Origin: Alishewanella longhuensis
GTDB lineage: Bacteria > Pseudomonadota > Gammaproteobacteria > Enterobacterales > Alteromonadaceae
DNA length: 45,239 nt
Reading direction: 5' to 3'
NCBI RefSeq assembly: GCF_014653435.1
Contig: NZ_BNAO01000007.1
Location: 1 to 45,239, forward strand
Part shown: positions 1 to 5,643 of the stretch, piece by piece
Layout of the letters: every line of letters starts with the position of its first letter
How positions within the stretch are numbered: position 1 is the stretch's first letter
Position numbers and translations under genes: made by a program
Notes under the pieces: generated by a model
Database searches by the model: none
The model's input: only the letters and a program-made list of their open reading frames with translations
What the model was told of the DNA's origin: nothing

Positions 1-307
1 AGTGCGGCACCGTATCGCACGACAACGCTTTAAAGATGATATTGGTTTCGCAGCACCACTGGATTTCACGGCTCGAGGTAATACCCTTGGAGTAAGCGAG
101 CAGAATGATTTTCAAAAGCACAGCCGGATCATACGCAGGGCGACCGTTGTCCTCATTCTGGTATTTGCAGTGAAATATCGACAAGTCCAGCTTGTTATCA
201 ATCAGGTAATGAATGGCATGTTCAAAGGTGCCAGGCTGCAGTTGATCAAGATAATTAATCACCACCATCGCATTTTGGTTGTAGTCGTAAGGAATGTATT
301 TAGGCAT
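1..307 (-). CDS. Transposase N-terminus, IS1182-like (DUF772), cut by window edge
   Basis: The minus strand has an open frame from an ATG at 307-305 to the window edge, giving about 102 N-terminal residues that start MPKYIPYDYNQNAMVVINYL and include LLAYSKGITSSREIQWCCE. From memory, this matches the N-terminal DUF772 domain of IS1182-type transposases common in marine gammaproteobacteria. The catalytic DDE part lies outside the window, so completeness cannot be judged. It sits next to the last visible integron cassette, so the element probably inserted into the array. The IS end should lie in 308-384, but no terminal inverted repeat can be confirmed without the other end. An open frame on the opposite strand over the same bases is a shadow. 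Confidence 0.75.
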   Translation of the reverse strand, partial: MPKYIPYDYNQNAMVVINYLDQLQPGTFEHAIHYLIDNKLDLSIFHCKYQNEDNGRPAYDPAVLLKIILLAYSKGITSSREIQWCCETNIIFKALSCDTVPH

Positions 308-384
308 AAGGCGCTGTCCACTTTTTGACCAGACAACGCTATTTGATCACAAACTCGATCGCGTGAAAAGAGGTTTTTCTACAG

Positions 385-471
385 CCTCAACGCAAAGCAC
401 ACGGGCGGCGAGCCGCGCAGCGGGTTGACGTCCCAGCGACCGCAGGGAGCGAGTGCTGCGTATTGTTAGGG
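385..471 (-). other. attC site 1 (downstream of the DUF4262 cassette)
   Basis: Plus-strand boundaries are CCTCAAC (385-391) and GTTAGGG (465-471). The interior contains AGCCGCGCAGCGGGTTGACG, which is shared with attC 6 and 7, and the outer arms CGCAAAGCAC and GTGCTGCG are complementary. Box matches to the RYYYAAC/GTTRRRY consensus are imperfect at the outermost base. Confidence 0.75.
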
Positions 472-472
472 C

Positions 473-931
473 TCACCATGCTGATATATCCTGAAAACTT
501 GGCTGCAGTGATTTAAAATTTTCTGAAGCATCTTTATGCCATGGCCAAACTCCATTTACCGATGGGTAAATGAGCTGTAAAGCAGGGTAGTTGGTGTCTT
601 TATACAACCAATTACAAGAAAGCATGAATTCTCTTTTATATTTTTCAGCGACGACTCTAAAACAAACTTCAAATCCATCTAGAAATCCAGAGTAATAATT
701 ACCCTCCTGAAAGATTTCATCGGATTGAATGCGGCGGTTATATTCGTTAGCGATCCACGCACCCAGTTCGTGGTTTAGACCAACAATAATGAGCTCCGGT
801 TGATTTTCTTCTTGGTAGACACCGATGGTGTAAGTAAATCTGGGCTCTTCCCCTTTCCGGTCAAAAACAGACGTCACATGACAGCCGTGTTTTTTGATGT
901 TATCTGTAATTTCTATTTCAGCTTTGTTCAT
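473..931 (-). CDS. DUF4262 domain protein (cassette gene)
   Basis: This 152-residue protein reads GCHVTSVFDRKGEEPRFTYT and then IGVYQEENQPELIIVGLNHE. That pattern (a Gly-x-His-Val opening, an F-x-YTIG strand and a PELI-x-x-GL segment) is typical of DUF4262, a family of unknown biochemical function common on mobile elements. The frame stays open to about 1024, but that extension reads through attC 2 and cannot be real. The chosen ATG at 931 has AAGGA about six bases upstream; the ATG at 937 would leave no room for a ribosome-binding site. The stop codon TGA lies two bases outside the attC 1 box. No signal peptide or membrane segment is visible, so a cytoplasmic location is inferred. Confidence 0.82.
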   Translation of the reverse strand: MNKAEIEITDNIKKHGCHVTSVFDRKGEEPRFTYTIGVYQEENQPELIIVGLNHELGAWIANEYNRRIQSDEIFQEGNYYSGFLDGFEVCFRVVAEKYKREFMLSCNWLYKDTNYPALQLIYPSVNGVWPWHKDASENFKSLQPSFQDISAW

Positions 932-953
932 GACCATCCTTGAACCTGTTCTT

Positions 954-1053
954 ACCCTAACGCCCGTATATGGGGCGGTTGAAACGTAGCGAGGAACGAG
1001 CGTAGTGTAAGCCGTCCCAGCCACGAAGTGGCGACATAATACGTTTGTTATAC
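954..1053 (-). other. attC site 2
   Basis: Plus-strand boundaries are CCCTAAC (955-961, preceded by A) and GTTATAC (1047-1053). The interior includes CGTAGCGAGGAACGAGCGTAG and CCAGCCACGAAGTGGCG, which are self-complementary. The TAA stop of the following gene (1048-1050) is inside the GTTA of the right box. Confidence 0.75.
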
Positions 1054-1632
1054 ATTTTTCACGCTTATTGGCTTAAGAGCCTCATGCTTTACTTTTAACT
1101 TATTACCTTCAATTTCAAAACATTCAGACAATAGTCTATAGCCAATAACGACCCGCGATATTAAAGAAAATTGAATCATTGCCTCTCTGCATCGCTTAAT
1201 AGAGCGCTCAAAATCTTCTACTTTTGGCGAAGAAATTTTGGTAGAAGCTCCGCTTTTATTTAAACCGAGCTTTGTTCCATCAAAGTGAAATTGTGTTCTA
1301 TCTTCTTCAGTTAGTGCGTAAGGGAGCCAGTGTGAATGCAGAAAAACATTTCTTTCTTCAAGAATTTCACGAAATTGACTAAACACTTTAGAAAATACCT
1401 TTCTTTCATCTTCATTTTTGGCCACGGTAGAATTGACAAGTGCATGCAGCTTTGAAAGTAATGGCGCCGCGGTTAAGCCTTCCAGTAAGATTTCATGTAC
1501 AGCATCATTTTTTAAACCCTGAGCATGTAGTATGGAAACGATGAGTGAACGAATAGATTCACAAAAATCCTCAAACGCAATGACATAACGTCCAAGCATT
1601 TCATACATCTGTTCTTCCTTTTCAAATGCCAT
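1048..1632 (-). CDS. Cassette protein with HEPN-like RNxxxH motif
   Basis: This 194-residue, mainly helical protein has no signal peptide or membrane segment. The segment EERNVFLHSHW (about residues 92-102) contains R-N-x-x-x-H, the motif of HEPN domains. In that superfamily the Arg and His often form an RNase active site used in toxins and phage defence. The N-terminal helix YVIAFEDFCESIRSLIVSIL fits a four-helix HEPN-type bundle. Family membership is inferred from this motif and helicity only; a structural prediction would settle it. ATG at 1632 has AGG about seven bases upstream. No antitoxin-like partner shares this cassette. Its stop overlaps attC 2. Confidence 0.65.
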   Translation of the reverse strand: MAFEKEEQMYEMLGRYVIAFEDFCESIRSLIVSILHAQGLKNDAVHEILLEGLTAAPLLSKLHALVNSTVAKNEDERKVFSKVFSQFREILEERNVFLHSHWLPYALTEEDRTQFHFDGTKLGLNKSGASTKISSPKVEDFERSIKRCREAMIQFSLISRVVIGYRLLSECFEIEGNKLKVKHEALKPISVKNV

Positions 1633-1647
1633 ATGCTTACCTAGTTT

Positions 1648-1746
1648 GTATAACGCTTTGCTAATTGGCTGCCGCAGCGTAGCGTAGGCAGTCCAGTGGA
1701 GGCCGCGCTCTTTGTGGCCGGAACGAAATTAAGCAACTTGTTAAAT
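1648..1746 (-). other. attC site 3
   Basis: Boundaries are GTATAAC (1648-1654) and GTTAAAT (1740-1746), the latter a perfect GTTRRRY. The interior carries GGCTGCCGCAGCGTAGCG with the complementary segments GGCAGTCC and GGCCGCGC. The TAA of the next gene (1741-1743) is embedded in the right box. Confidence 0.78.
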
Positions 1747-2061
1747 GGCATGGTTTTGCACAATCTCAGTTATGTCCTTTTCAGGTATATCCTGCCAAAC
1801 AACATTAGCACTTAACACTAACTCAATACGCAAGCCCGATTTGGCGACACTGACAATTTGAGAAAACCATTTTGCACAAGACCAATCATTTATTGGAGTA
1901 GACTTGAATCCATGATTGTCCTGATCCCAATAAACTCCTGCTGCCTCTCGATAAATATGCTGATACATGGCGTTTCCACCACTTGCTAAAGACAGCAATA
2001 ATTCACCTTTATCGTTTATTTCCACTTTAGCAATGATTTCTCGGTCCATGCTTAATGCCAT
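1741..2061 (-). CDS. Hypothetical cassette protein, 106 aa
   Basis: A 106-residue soluble protein of unknown family. It has a short charged N-terminus (MDREIIAKVEINDKGELLLS) followed by a Trp-rich middle (VYWDQDN, INDWSCAKWFSQIV). No catalytic motif, signal peptide or membrane helix is recognisable. The first ATG (2061) lies inside the attC 4 box ATTTAAC, and a second ATG follows four codons later at 2049. Neither has a convincing Shine-Dalgarno sequence, so the start is uncertain, and expression may depend on read-through from upstream cassettes. The reading frame fills the space between two attC sites exactly, which is the main support for it being real. Confidence 0.65.
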   Translation of the reverse strand: MALSMDREIIAKVEINDKGELLLSLASGGNAMYQHIYREAAGVYWDQDNHGFKSTPINDWSCAKWFSQIVSVAKSGLRIELVLSANVVWQDIPEKDITEIVQNHAI

Positions 2062-2134
2062 TTAACGCTGCCAACACAGGCGGAGCGTCAGCGACGTCCA
2101 GCCCGAAGGGCGATTGTGATTGGCCTTGTTATGC
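2060..2134 (-). other. attC site 4
   Basis: Boundaries are ATTTAAC (2060-2066, perfect RYYYAAC) and GTTATGC (2128-2134). Length is about 75 bases. The inner palindromic parts include GCCCGAAGGGC (2101-2111). Confidence 0.78.
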
Positions 2135-2136
2135 AT

Positions 2137-2529
2137 TTAACTAAAATCCTCGCCAACGCTCGTTAAATAAGACATTTTCACAATTGAGCCTGTTAATAAG
2201 GTAACTATATAGCCCAGGGCTGTGTCAAAAGGTGGTGACACTAAGAAACCTGAAATTAGCGATAAAAAAACAGGGAAAACAGTAAGAGCAAAAAAAGCAG
2301 TTCTCGCCCACTTTTTGTATTGCAACAGACCTAGTGAAGATACGACATTAGCAATCATAAAAATGTATAAGAGTGGGCCATTGTCATTGAACTTTGCACC
2401 ATAATTTGAAAACGTCAGTAGAGCGATTTCTTCTTCACCATATAGGTATATCCATGCATGAGGCAAAAAGAACCAGACAAAATATAGAATCAAAGAACCA
2501 AGAACTGTATACCGAAAAATATCCTTCAC
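2137..2529 (-). CDS. Small four-helix membrane protein (cassette gene)
   Basis: A 130-residue protein with about four hydrophobic segments: YTVLGSLILYFVWFFLPHAW near the N-terminus, LLYIFMIANVVSSLGLL, FFALTVFPVFLSLISGFLV and TALGYIVTLLTGSIV. It is predicted to be an inner-membrane protein of unknown function. Two in-frame GTG codons are possible starts. The first (2535) abuts AAGGA with no spacing, whereas the second (2529) has AAGGA six bases upstream and is preferred, giving a protein that begins MKDIFRY. No ATG is available. Small membrane proteins of this kind are frequent in integron cassettes, so no specific role is assigned. Confidence 0.75.
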   Translation of the reverse strand: MKDIFRYTVLGSLILYFVWFFLPHAWIYLYGEEEIALLTFSNYGAKFNDNGPLLYIFMIANVVSSLGLLQYKKWARTAFFALTVFPVFLSLISGFLVSPPFDTALGYIVTLLTGSIVKMSYLTSVGEDFS

Positions 2530-2547
2530 GCTCACTCCTTGTCACCT

Positions 2548-2631
2548 GCATAACGCCGCCAGCACGCGCGGCTTTGTAGTGGAGGCAAAGCCGCAACGTA
2601 AAAGCCGTCGCCGTGACTGGCTTTGTTAGCT
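2548..2631 (-). other. attC site 5
   Basis: Boundaries are GCATAAC (2548-2554) and GTTAGCT (2625-2631). The interior shows GCGGCTTTG paired with CAAAGCCGC and GCCAGCACG near CGTGACTGGC, giving a strong folded-strand palindrome. Confidence 0.82.
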
Positions 2632-3003
2632 TTAGTTGACGCGAACATTCAGAGCAATACTCTTTTGGGCAAGCACGCTGTTTTGATCAGTGTCGCTGAT
2701 GAACGGCGTATTACAAGGATTATGAATGTCTGAAATGACATCCTGTGGATCAACTTGAGAAAGGTAATCCTGAACTAGCTGAATTGCTGCACTGAAATTA
2801 TCTTGGGCAGAATTGCTAGCCGGCTTAGTCTTGTATAGCCAACTTCCTGGACTTTTTGAAACACGATCCAATACGGTTACTTCCGAATCAAACCCCCCAT
2901 TATTCTTGTAGATATCAATGGTGAAACGGCGCCCCTTCCGTGTGGAAACGTCTATATCATGAACGTCACGAAACGGGCTGATTGAGAACACTGTGGTTGC
3001 CAT
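2632..3003 (-). CDS. Hypothetical cassette protein, 123 aa
   Basis: A 123-residue protein without membrane segments or signal peptide. The N-terminal half looks like beta strands (GRRFTIDIYKNNGG, SEVTVLDR), followed by a helix (FSAAIQLVQDYLSQV) and a polar C-terminus. I do not recognise the family. ATG at 3003 is preceded by GGAG with a nine-base spacing. The TAA stop directly follows the attC 5 box. It occupies a complete cassette, so it is probably expressed, but no function can be proposed. Confidence 0.7.
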   Translation of the reverse strand: MATTVFSISPFRDVHDIDVSTRKGRRFTIDIYKNNGGFDSEVTVLDRVSKSPGSWLYKTKPASNSAQDNFSAAIQLVQDYLSQVDPQDVISDIHNPCNTPFISDTDQNSVLAQKSIALNVRVN

Positions 3004-3025
3004 ACTTCTGAACTCCGTATTTGAA

Positions 3026-3116
3026 AGCTAACGCCCAAATTTAGCGCGGAAAGCCGCGCAGCGGGTTGACGTCGCAGCCAGCGCTTTTTGCTGGCGATAA
3101 AATTTGATTGTTATGT
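3026..3116 (-). other. attC site 6
   Basis: Boundaries are AGCTAAC (3026-3032) and GTTATGT (3110-3116). The interior GCGCGGAAAGCCGCGC and CCAGCGCTTTTTGCTGG are near-perfect hairpins. From the core outward the site is almost identical to attC 7. Confidence 0.85.
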
Positions 3117-3668
3117 TTTTAATAAACCAGCACTTGATAGTTGTTGTTCTAATCGATCATGAACACTCTTAGACAAACCCAGCCACTCCAAAACTTCACC
3201 GCGAGAGATCTCAGGATTTTTGGCGTGAACGATTTCGTTCCTTAAACGATACATTTTTACAACTAGGTTGCCGACTTCGCTATCGATTAAAGACGAACTT
3301 AGAAGTTCATCAATCATGCGATTAATGGAAGCTTTGGGTTTACCTACGTTTGACCTGAGCAACAGACTTTCTATTTTTTGCCACGATTTGATAAATGCCC
3401 ACTCAGGTGCTTCTTTAAACAGCATCATGTCTTGATTACTAAATAAACCACTTATTCCAGAAATACTAATACCGGCTTGAAATGCGAGGTTTTTAACTTC
3501 AGTAACAGCTTCTGTAAAATCAAACTCAGCATTTCCAACTTTTGCTTTTTTAATGCGCTTCAATAAAGCGGGAAGCTCGTCCTTAAATTGGTATACAACC
3601 AACAATATCAGCCCAGGCCAAGCAATGTGACCAATAAGGTCAACAAGCAACTTCAGATATTCGAGCAT
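3111..3668 (-). CDS. Membrane-anchored cassette protein with RNxxxH (HEPN-like) C-terminus
   Basis: This 185-residue protein has an N-terminal hydrophobic helix (LIGHIAWPGLILLVVYQF, about residues 10-28) followed by a basic stretch (LLKRIKKAKVGN) and a soluble helical domain. The C-terminal part contains YRLRNEIVHAKN (about residues 143-154), an R-N-x-x-x-H motif as in HEPN / DUF4145-like domains. The build (one N-terminal membrane helix, then a helical RNxxxH domain) recurs in uncharacterised accessory proteins, some linked to phage defence; that link is inference here. ATG at 3668 has an AGGGGGC ribosome-binding site five bases upstream. The stop TAA is inside the attC 6 box. Confidence 0.72.
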   Translation of the reverse strand: MLEYLKLLVDLIGHIAWPGLILLVVYQFKDELPALLKRIKKAKVGNAEFDFTEAVTEVKNLAFQAGISISGISGLFSNQDMMLFKEAPEWAFIKSWQKIESLLLRSNVGKPKASINRMIDELLSSSLIDSEVGNLVVKMYRLRNEIVHAKNPEISRGEVLEWLGLSKSVHDRLEQQLSSAGLLKT

Positions 3669-3686
3669 TCAAAGCCCCCTGAGAAA

Positions 3687-3777
3687 ACATAACGCCCAAA
3701 TTTAGCGCGGAAAGCCGCGCAGCGGGTTGACGTCGCAGCCAGCGCTTTTTGCTGGCGATAATATTTTTTTGTTATGT
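3687..3777 (-). other. attC site 7 (near-duplicate of site 6)
   Basis: Boundaries are ACATAAC (3687-3693) and GTTATGT (3771-3777). From AACGCCCAAATTTAGCGCGG through GCTGGCGATAA the sequence is the same as in attC 6; differences are confined to the ends and the A/T stretch before the right box. Confidence 0.85.
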
Positions 3778-4098
3778 TTTTTCACTACGCCGGAACCAAG
3801 TTATAACAGCAAATAAAACTGCTAATAAGCCAAGAGTTGAACTGAAACCCATGGAAGCTTTGTAAACAGCTGTCCTTGGATCAATCTCCGCCAACTGTCC
3901 TTTAAGCTCATTCATTTTTAGCTCATCAACTTCGGCTGCATTCTCGTATTCTAAAATGATTGATTCGTAAACCTCTATTGCTACTGACATTTTTTTCAGA
4001 TAATCGTAGGCAATATTCGACTCGTAATAAGCTGCAAAAGCAATCACACCGACAAGCATAATACCCAATGTTTTTTTGATATTAATTTTACTCAACAC
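3772..4098 (-). CDS. Small membrane protein with coiled-coil region (cassette gene)
   Basis: About 108 residues with an N-terminal hydrophobic helix (TLGIMLVGVIAFAAYY), a polar, acidic helix that may form a coiled coil (AIEVYESIILEYENAAEVDE and on to LKMNELKGQLAEI), and a C-terminal helix (STLGLLAVLFAVITWF) with a basic tail. The frame is open to a GTG at 4140, but that lies inside attC 8. A GTG at 4098 has GGAAG seven bases upstream and is the best start. The topology, two membrane anchors joined by a roughly 50-residue helical loop, is clear; the function is unknown. The stop TAA overlaps attC 7. Confidence 0.65.
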   Translation of the reverse strand: MLSKINIKKTLGIMLVGVIAFAAYYESNIAYDYLKKMSVAIEVYESIILEYENAAEVDELKMNELKGQLAEIDPRTAVYKASMGFSSTLGLLAVLFAVITWFRRSEKT

Positions 4099-4122
4099 TC
4101 TCAGGCTTCCACATGACAAAAA

Positions 4123-4194
4123 ACATAACGCATTGCTCACCGGAAAATTGGGAGCGCCAGCGAGTAATTTTTCCGGTGCAGTAACTTGTTAGCA
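4123..4194 (-). other. attC site 8
   Basis: Boundaries are ACATAAC (4123-4129) and GTTAGCA (4188-4194). The arms CACCGGAAAA and TTTTCCGGTG form a perfect ten-base stem, stronger than usual. Next to it, 4195-4329 is a 135-base tail between the preceding gene's stop and this site, in which I see no gene. Confidence 0.8.
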
Positions 4195-4329
4195 GCAAAC
4201 ACAACACTTTCGCGGCTTTGCCGCCACGCGATGTTGACCGAAGCCACTGCACTCATTAATTGAAAGTCTAACCAGCCAAGTACGATACAGAGAAATAGCT
4301 GGAACCTAATAACTTTAAAGCAAGCGGAG

Positions 4330-4716
4330 TTACACAACTACTATGATTAGTAAAAATACTAGGAACAACCACCCGAAAATACTAACAACCCTGCACATAC
4401 CAGCTGCAGCCAAATCAAAATAGTTATCACAATACTCCGCTGCTATCCTTGGAAACATGGCAATAGCAAAGCTAAAAGAAGGGTAAACAAAAAATGTACT
4501 AAACTTGCGGTAATCTGCGCCAAACTGTTGCAAAGAATACAGATAATCCTTACCAACTACTAAGAAAAAGCATACATAAGCTAGAAAAAGTCCAGTAGCA
4601 AACTTTTCCGAAAGCCCCCACAAGGTGTTATCAAAAGATTCATACTCAGAATAATGCCGAACACCCAAGTAAATTGGCAAAGAAACCAGTACCACAAGCT
4701 GAACTAAAGTTTCCAT
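4330..4716 (-). CDS. Three-helix membrane protein (cassette gene)
   Basis: A 128-residue protein with hydrophobic segments at METLVQLVVLVSLPIYLGV, FATGLFLAYVCFFLVVG and the C-terminal VVSIFGWLFLVFLLIIVVV. It is predicted to be an integral inner-membrane protein ending directly in a hydrophobic helix. The frame extends upstream to 4818, but that part reads through attC 9. ATG at 4716 has AGGTG close upstream and is the first start outside the attC core. The family is not recognised. Unlike other cassettes in the array it has a 135-base untranslated tail before its attC. A GTCTAAC box at 4266-4272 in that tail could be a relic of another recombination site. Confidence 0.68.
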   Translation of the reverse strand: METLVQLVVLVSLPIYLGVRHYSEYESFDNTLWGLSEKFATGLFLAYVCFFLVVGKDYLYSLQQFGADYRKFSTFFVYPSFSFAIAMFPRIAAEYCDNYFDLAAAGMCRVVSIFGWLFLVFLLIIVVV

Positions 4717-4722
4717 GACACC

Positions 4723-4781
4723 TGCTAACGCTGCCAGCAGGCGCGCCGCTGTTTGGCGTCGCTTGCCTGGCCTTGTTAGCG
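4723..4781 (-). other. attC site 9 (short)
   Basis: Boundaries are TGCTAAC (4723-4729) and GTTAGCG (4775-4781). At about 59 bases it is the shortest site in the array. The arms GCCAGCAGGC and GCCTGGC are complementary, around a GCGCGCC core. Confidence 0.78.
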
Positions 4782-4796
4782 AGCTTCGAATTAAAT

Positions 4797-5090
4797 TTAA
4801 CACTTTCTCATTTTGCAACCTGATGAATCATATAGTACAAAATCACCATTAGCCTCAATTAGTTGACCATTATATAGATTACAACCGCAATAGGGACAGA
4901 ACGATATCTCTGCTGAAACTGTCCATATATCTTCGCCAACTTCGTTAAGGTAATGGTTTTCTTCTAAATCTTCTTCTGTCGCTTCACGGATTAGATGCAA
5001 GAGCCATGCAATCTTACTACTGGAACTTACTTGTGCTTTAAATACATAAGCTCCTTTGGGTAGCTTATCGCATTTGTGTTCTACTACCAT
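4797..5090 (-). CDS. Hypothetical cassette protein with CPYCGCNL motif
   Basis: A 97-residue soluble protein. The segment SFCPYCGCNLY (about residues 63-73) is a knuckle-like Cys-x-x-Cys-x-Cys cluster that could bind a metal. A second pair of cysteines at the C-terminus (SGCKMRKC) and one near the N-terminus (HKCDKL) add to the Cys content. The middle is acidic (EATEEDLEENHYL). I do not recognise a named family; zinc-binding is inference. ATG at 5090 has GGAG six bases upstream, a good ribosome-binding site. By orientation this is the first cassette of the array, next to the position where attI would be expected. Confidence 0.7.
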   Translation of the reverse strand: MVVEHKCDKLPKGAYVFKAQVSSSSKIAWLLHLIREATEEDLEENHYLNEVGEDIWTVSAEISFCPYCGCNLYNGQLIEANGDFVLYDSSGCKMRKC

Positions 5091-5125
5091 TCAAGACTCC
5101 ACAAATGAACCTATAAAAAGCTAAC

Positions 5126-5643
5126 AACTTAGTAGTTTGGAGCCCACACGCTTTCCAGCCGTGTAAACGCCCTTCTATCTTTTGTAAATAACAATCACAC
5201 TAAACAACAGCCTTTAGTAAATCAATAGCTTTTTATTTGTGGTCTTGTTTTAAATGGCGAAAGCGGGTTTTAACCTTGCGATTAACCTGTTAACTATAAA
5301 ATTACTTAGTACTGGGCACTTTTACAGCCTTATTTATTACAGTTAAGCGGTAGTGTTTTATTACCGGCCGGGAAATAGCGCCGCCTGAGGGCGTTAAGTG
5401 GTATTGCTTGCTGTTTGCTGCTTTGTGTTCTTCCTCTTTACCAGGCGCTTATTGATGCAGGTCGGTGCAGTATTGAGCCAGCTATGGCAGATAATACGAC
5501 GGCAGTATTTGTTCTGACCTTGCGCATCGGTTAGACTTGCCGCTGCTCTCCTTTTGGCCCAGGGGTTTTGTGCCGGGAGTCCATCCTCTAACAACATATA
5601 AAACACAACAATAATGCGCTAAGCGCACAGCTAAGGTTAATTT
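5126..5643. other. Gene-free interval where an attI/integrase would be expected
   Basis: This 518-base interval lies between the outermost cassette junction (AGCTAAC, 5119-5125) and the YfcC gene. It is AT-rich up to about 5365. A 30-codon frame at 5254 and several antisense frames near 5394-5829 have no recognisable similarity. A cassette promoter would be expected here on the minus strand, but no clear -35/-10 pair could be assigned. No integrase remnant was recognised on either strand. Confidence 0.6.

Larger units (their letters stand above)
385..5125 (-). mobile_element. Integron cassette array without integrase (CALIN-like), nine cassettes
   Basis: Nine minus-strand genes are each followed, in transcription direction, by an attC-like site. 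Each site is bounded on the plus strand by a YAAC-ending box and a GTTR-starting box and has an imperfectly palindromic interior. The gene-attC periodicity (about 360-695 bp) and the uniform orientation are the hallmark of an integron cassette array. The first cassette junction is the AGCTAAC box at 5119-5125. An integrase gene would be expected just beyond it, at positions above 5125 and on the plus strand, but there is none. The left end is interrupted by the transposase, and the array may continue beyond the window. By eye, base composition is more AT-rich than in the chromosome to the right. Confidence 0.88.

Noticed and set aside
2..328. Plus-strand open frame of 108 codons
   Set aside because: It is antisense to the transposase N-terminus, whose minus-strand translation is clearly family-like; the plus-strand product has no recognisable features.
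4137..4337. Minus-strand open frame of 66 codons
   Set aside because: It runs through attC 8 and the tail of the cassette, has no convincing ribosome-binding site and its product resembles nothing; probably chance.
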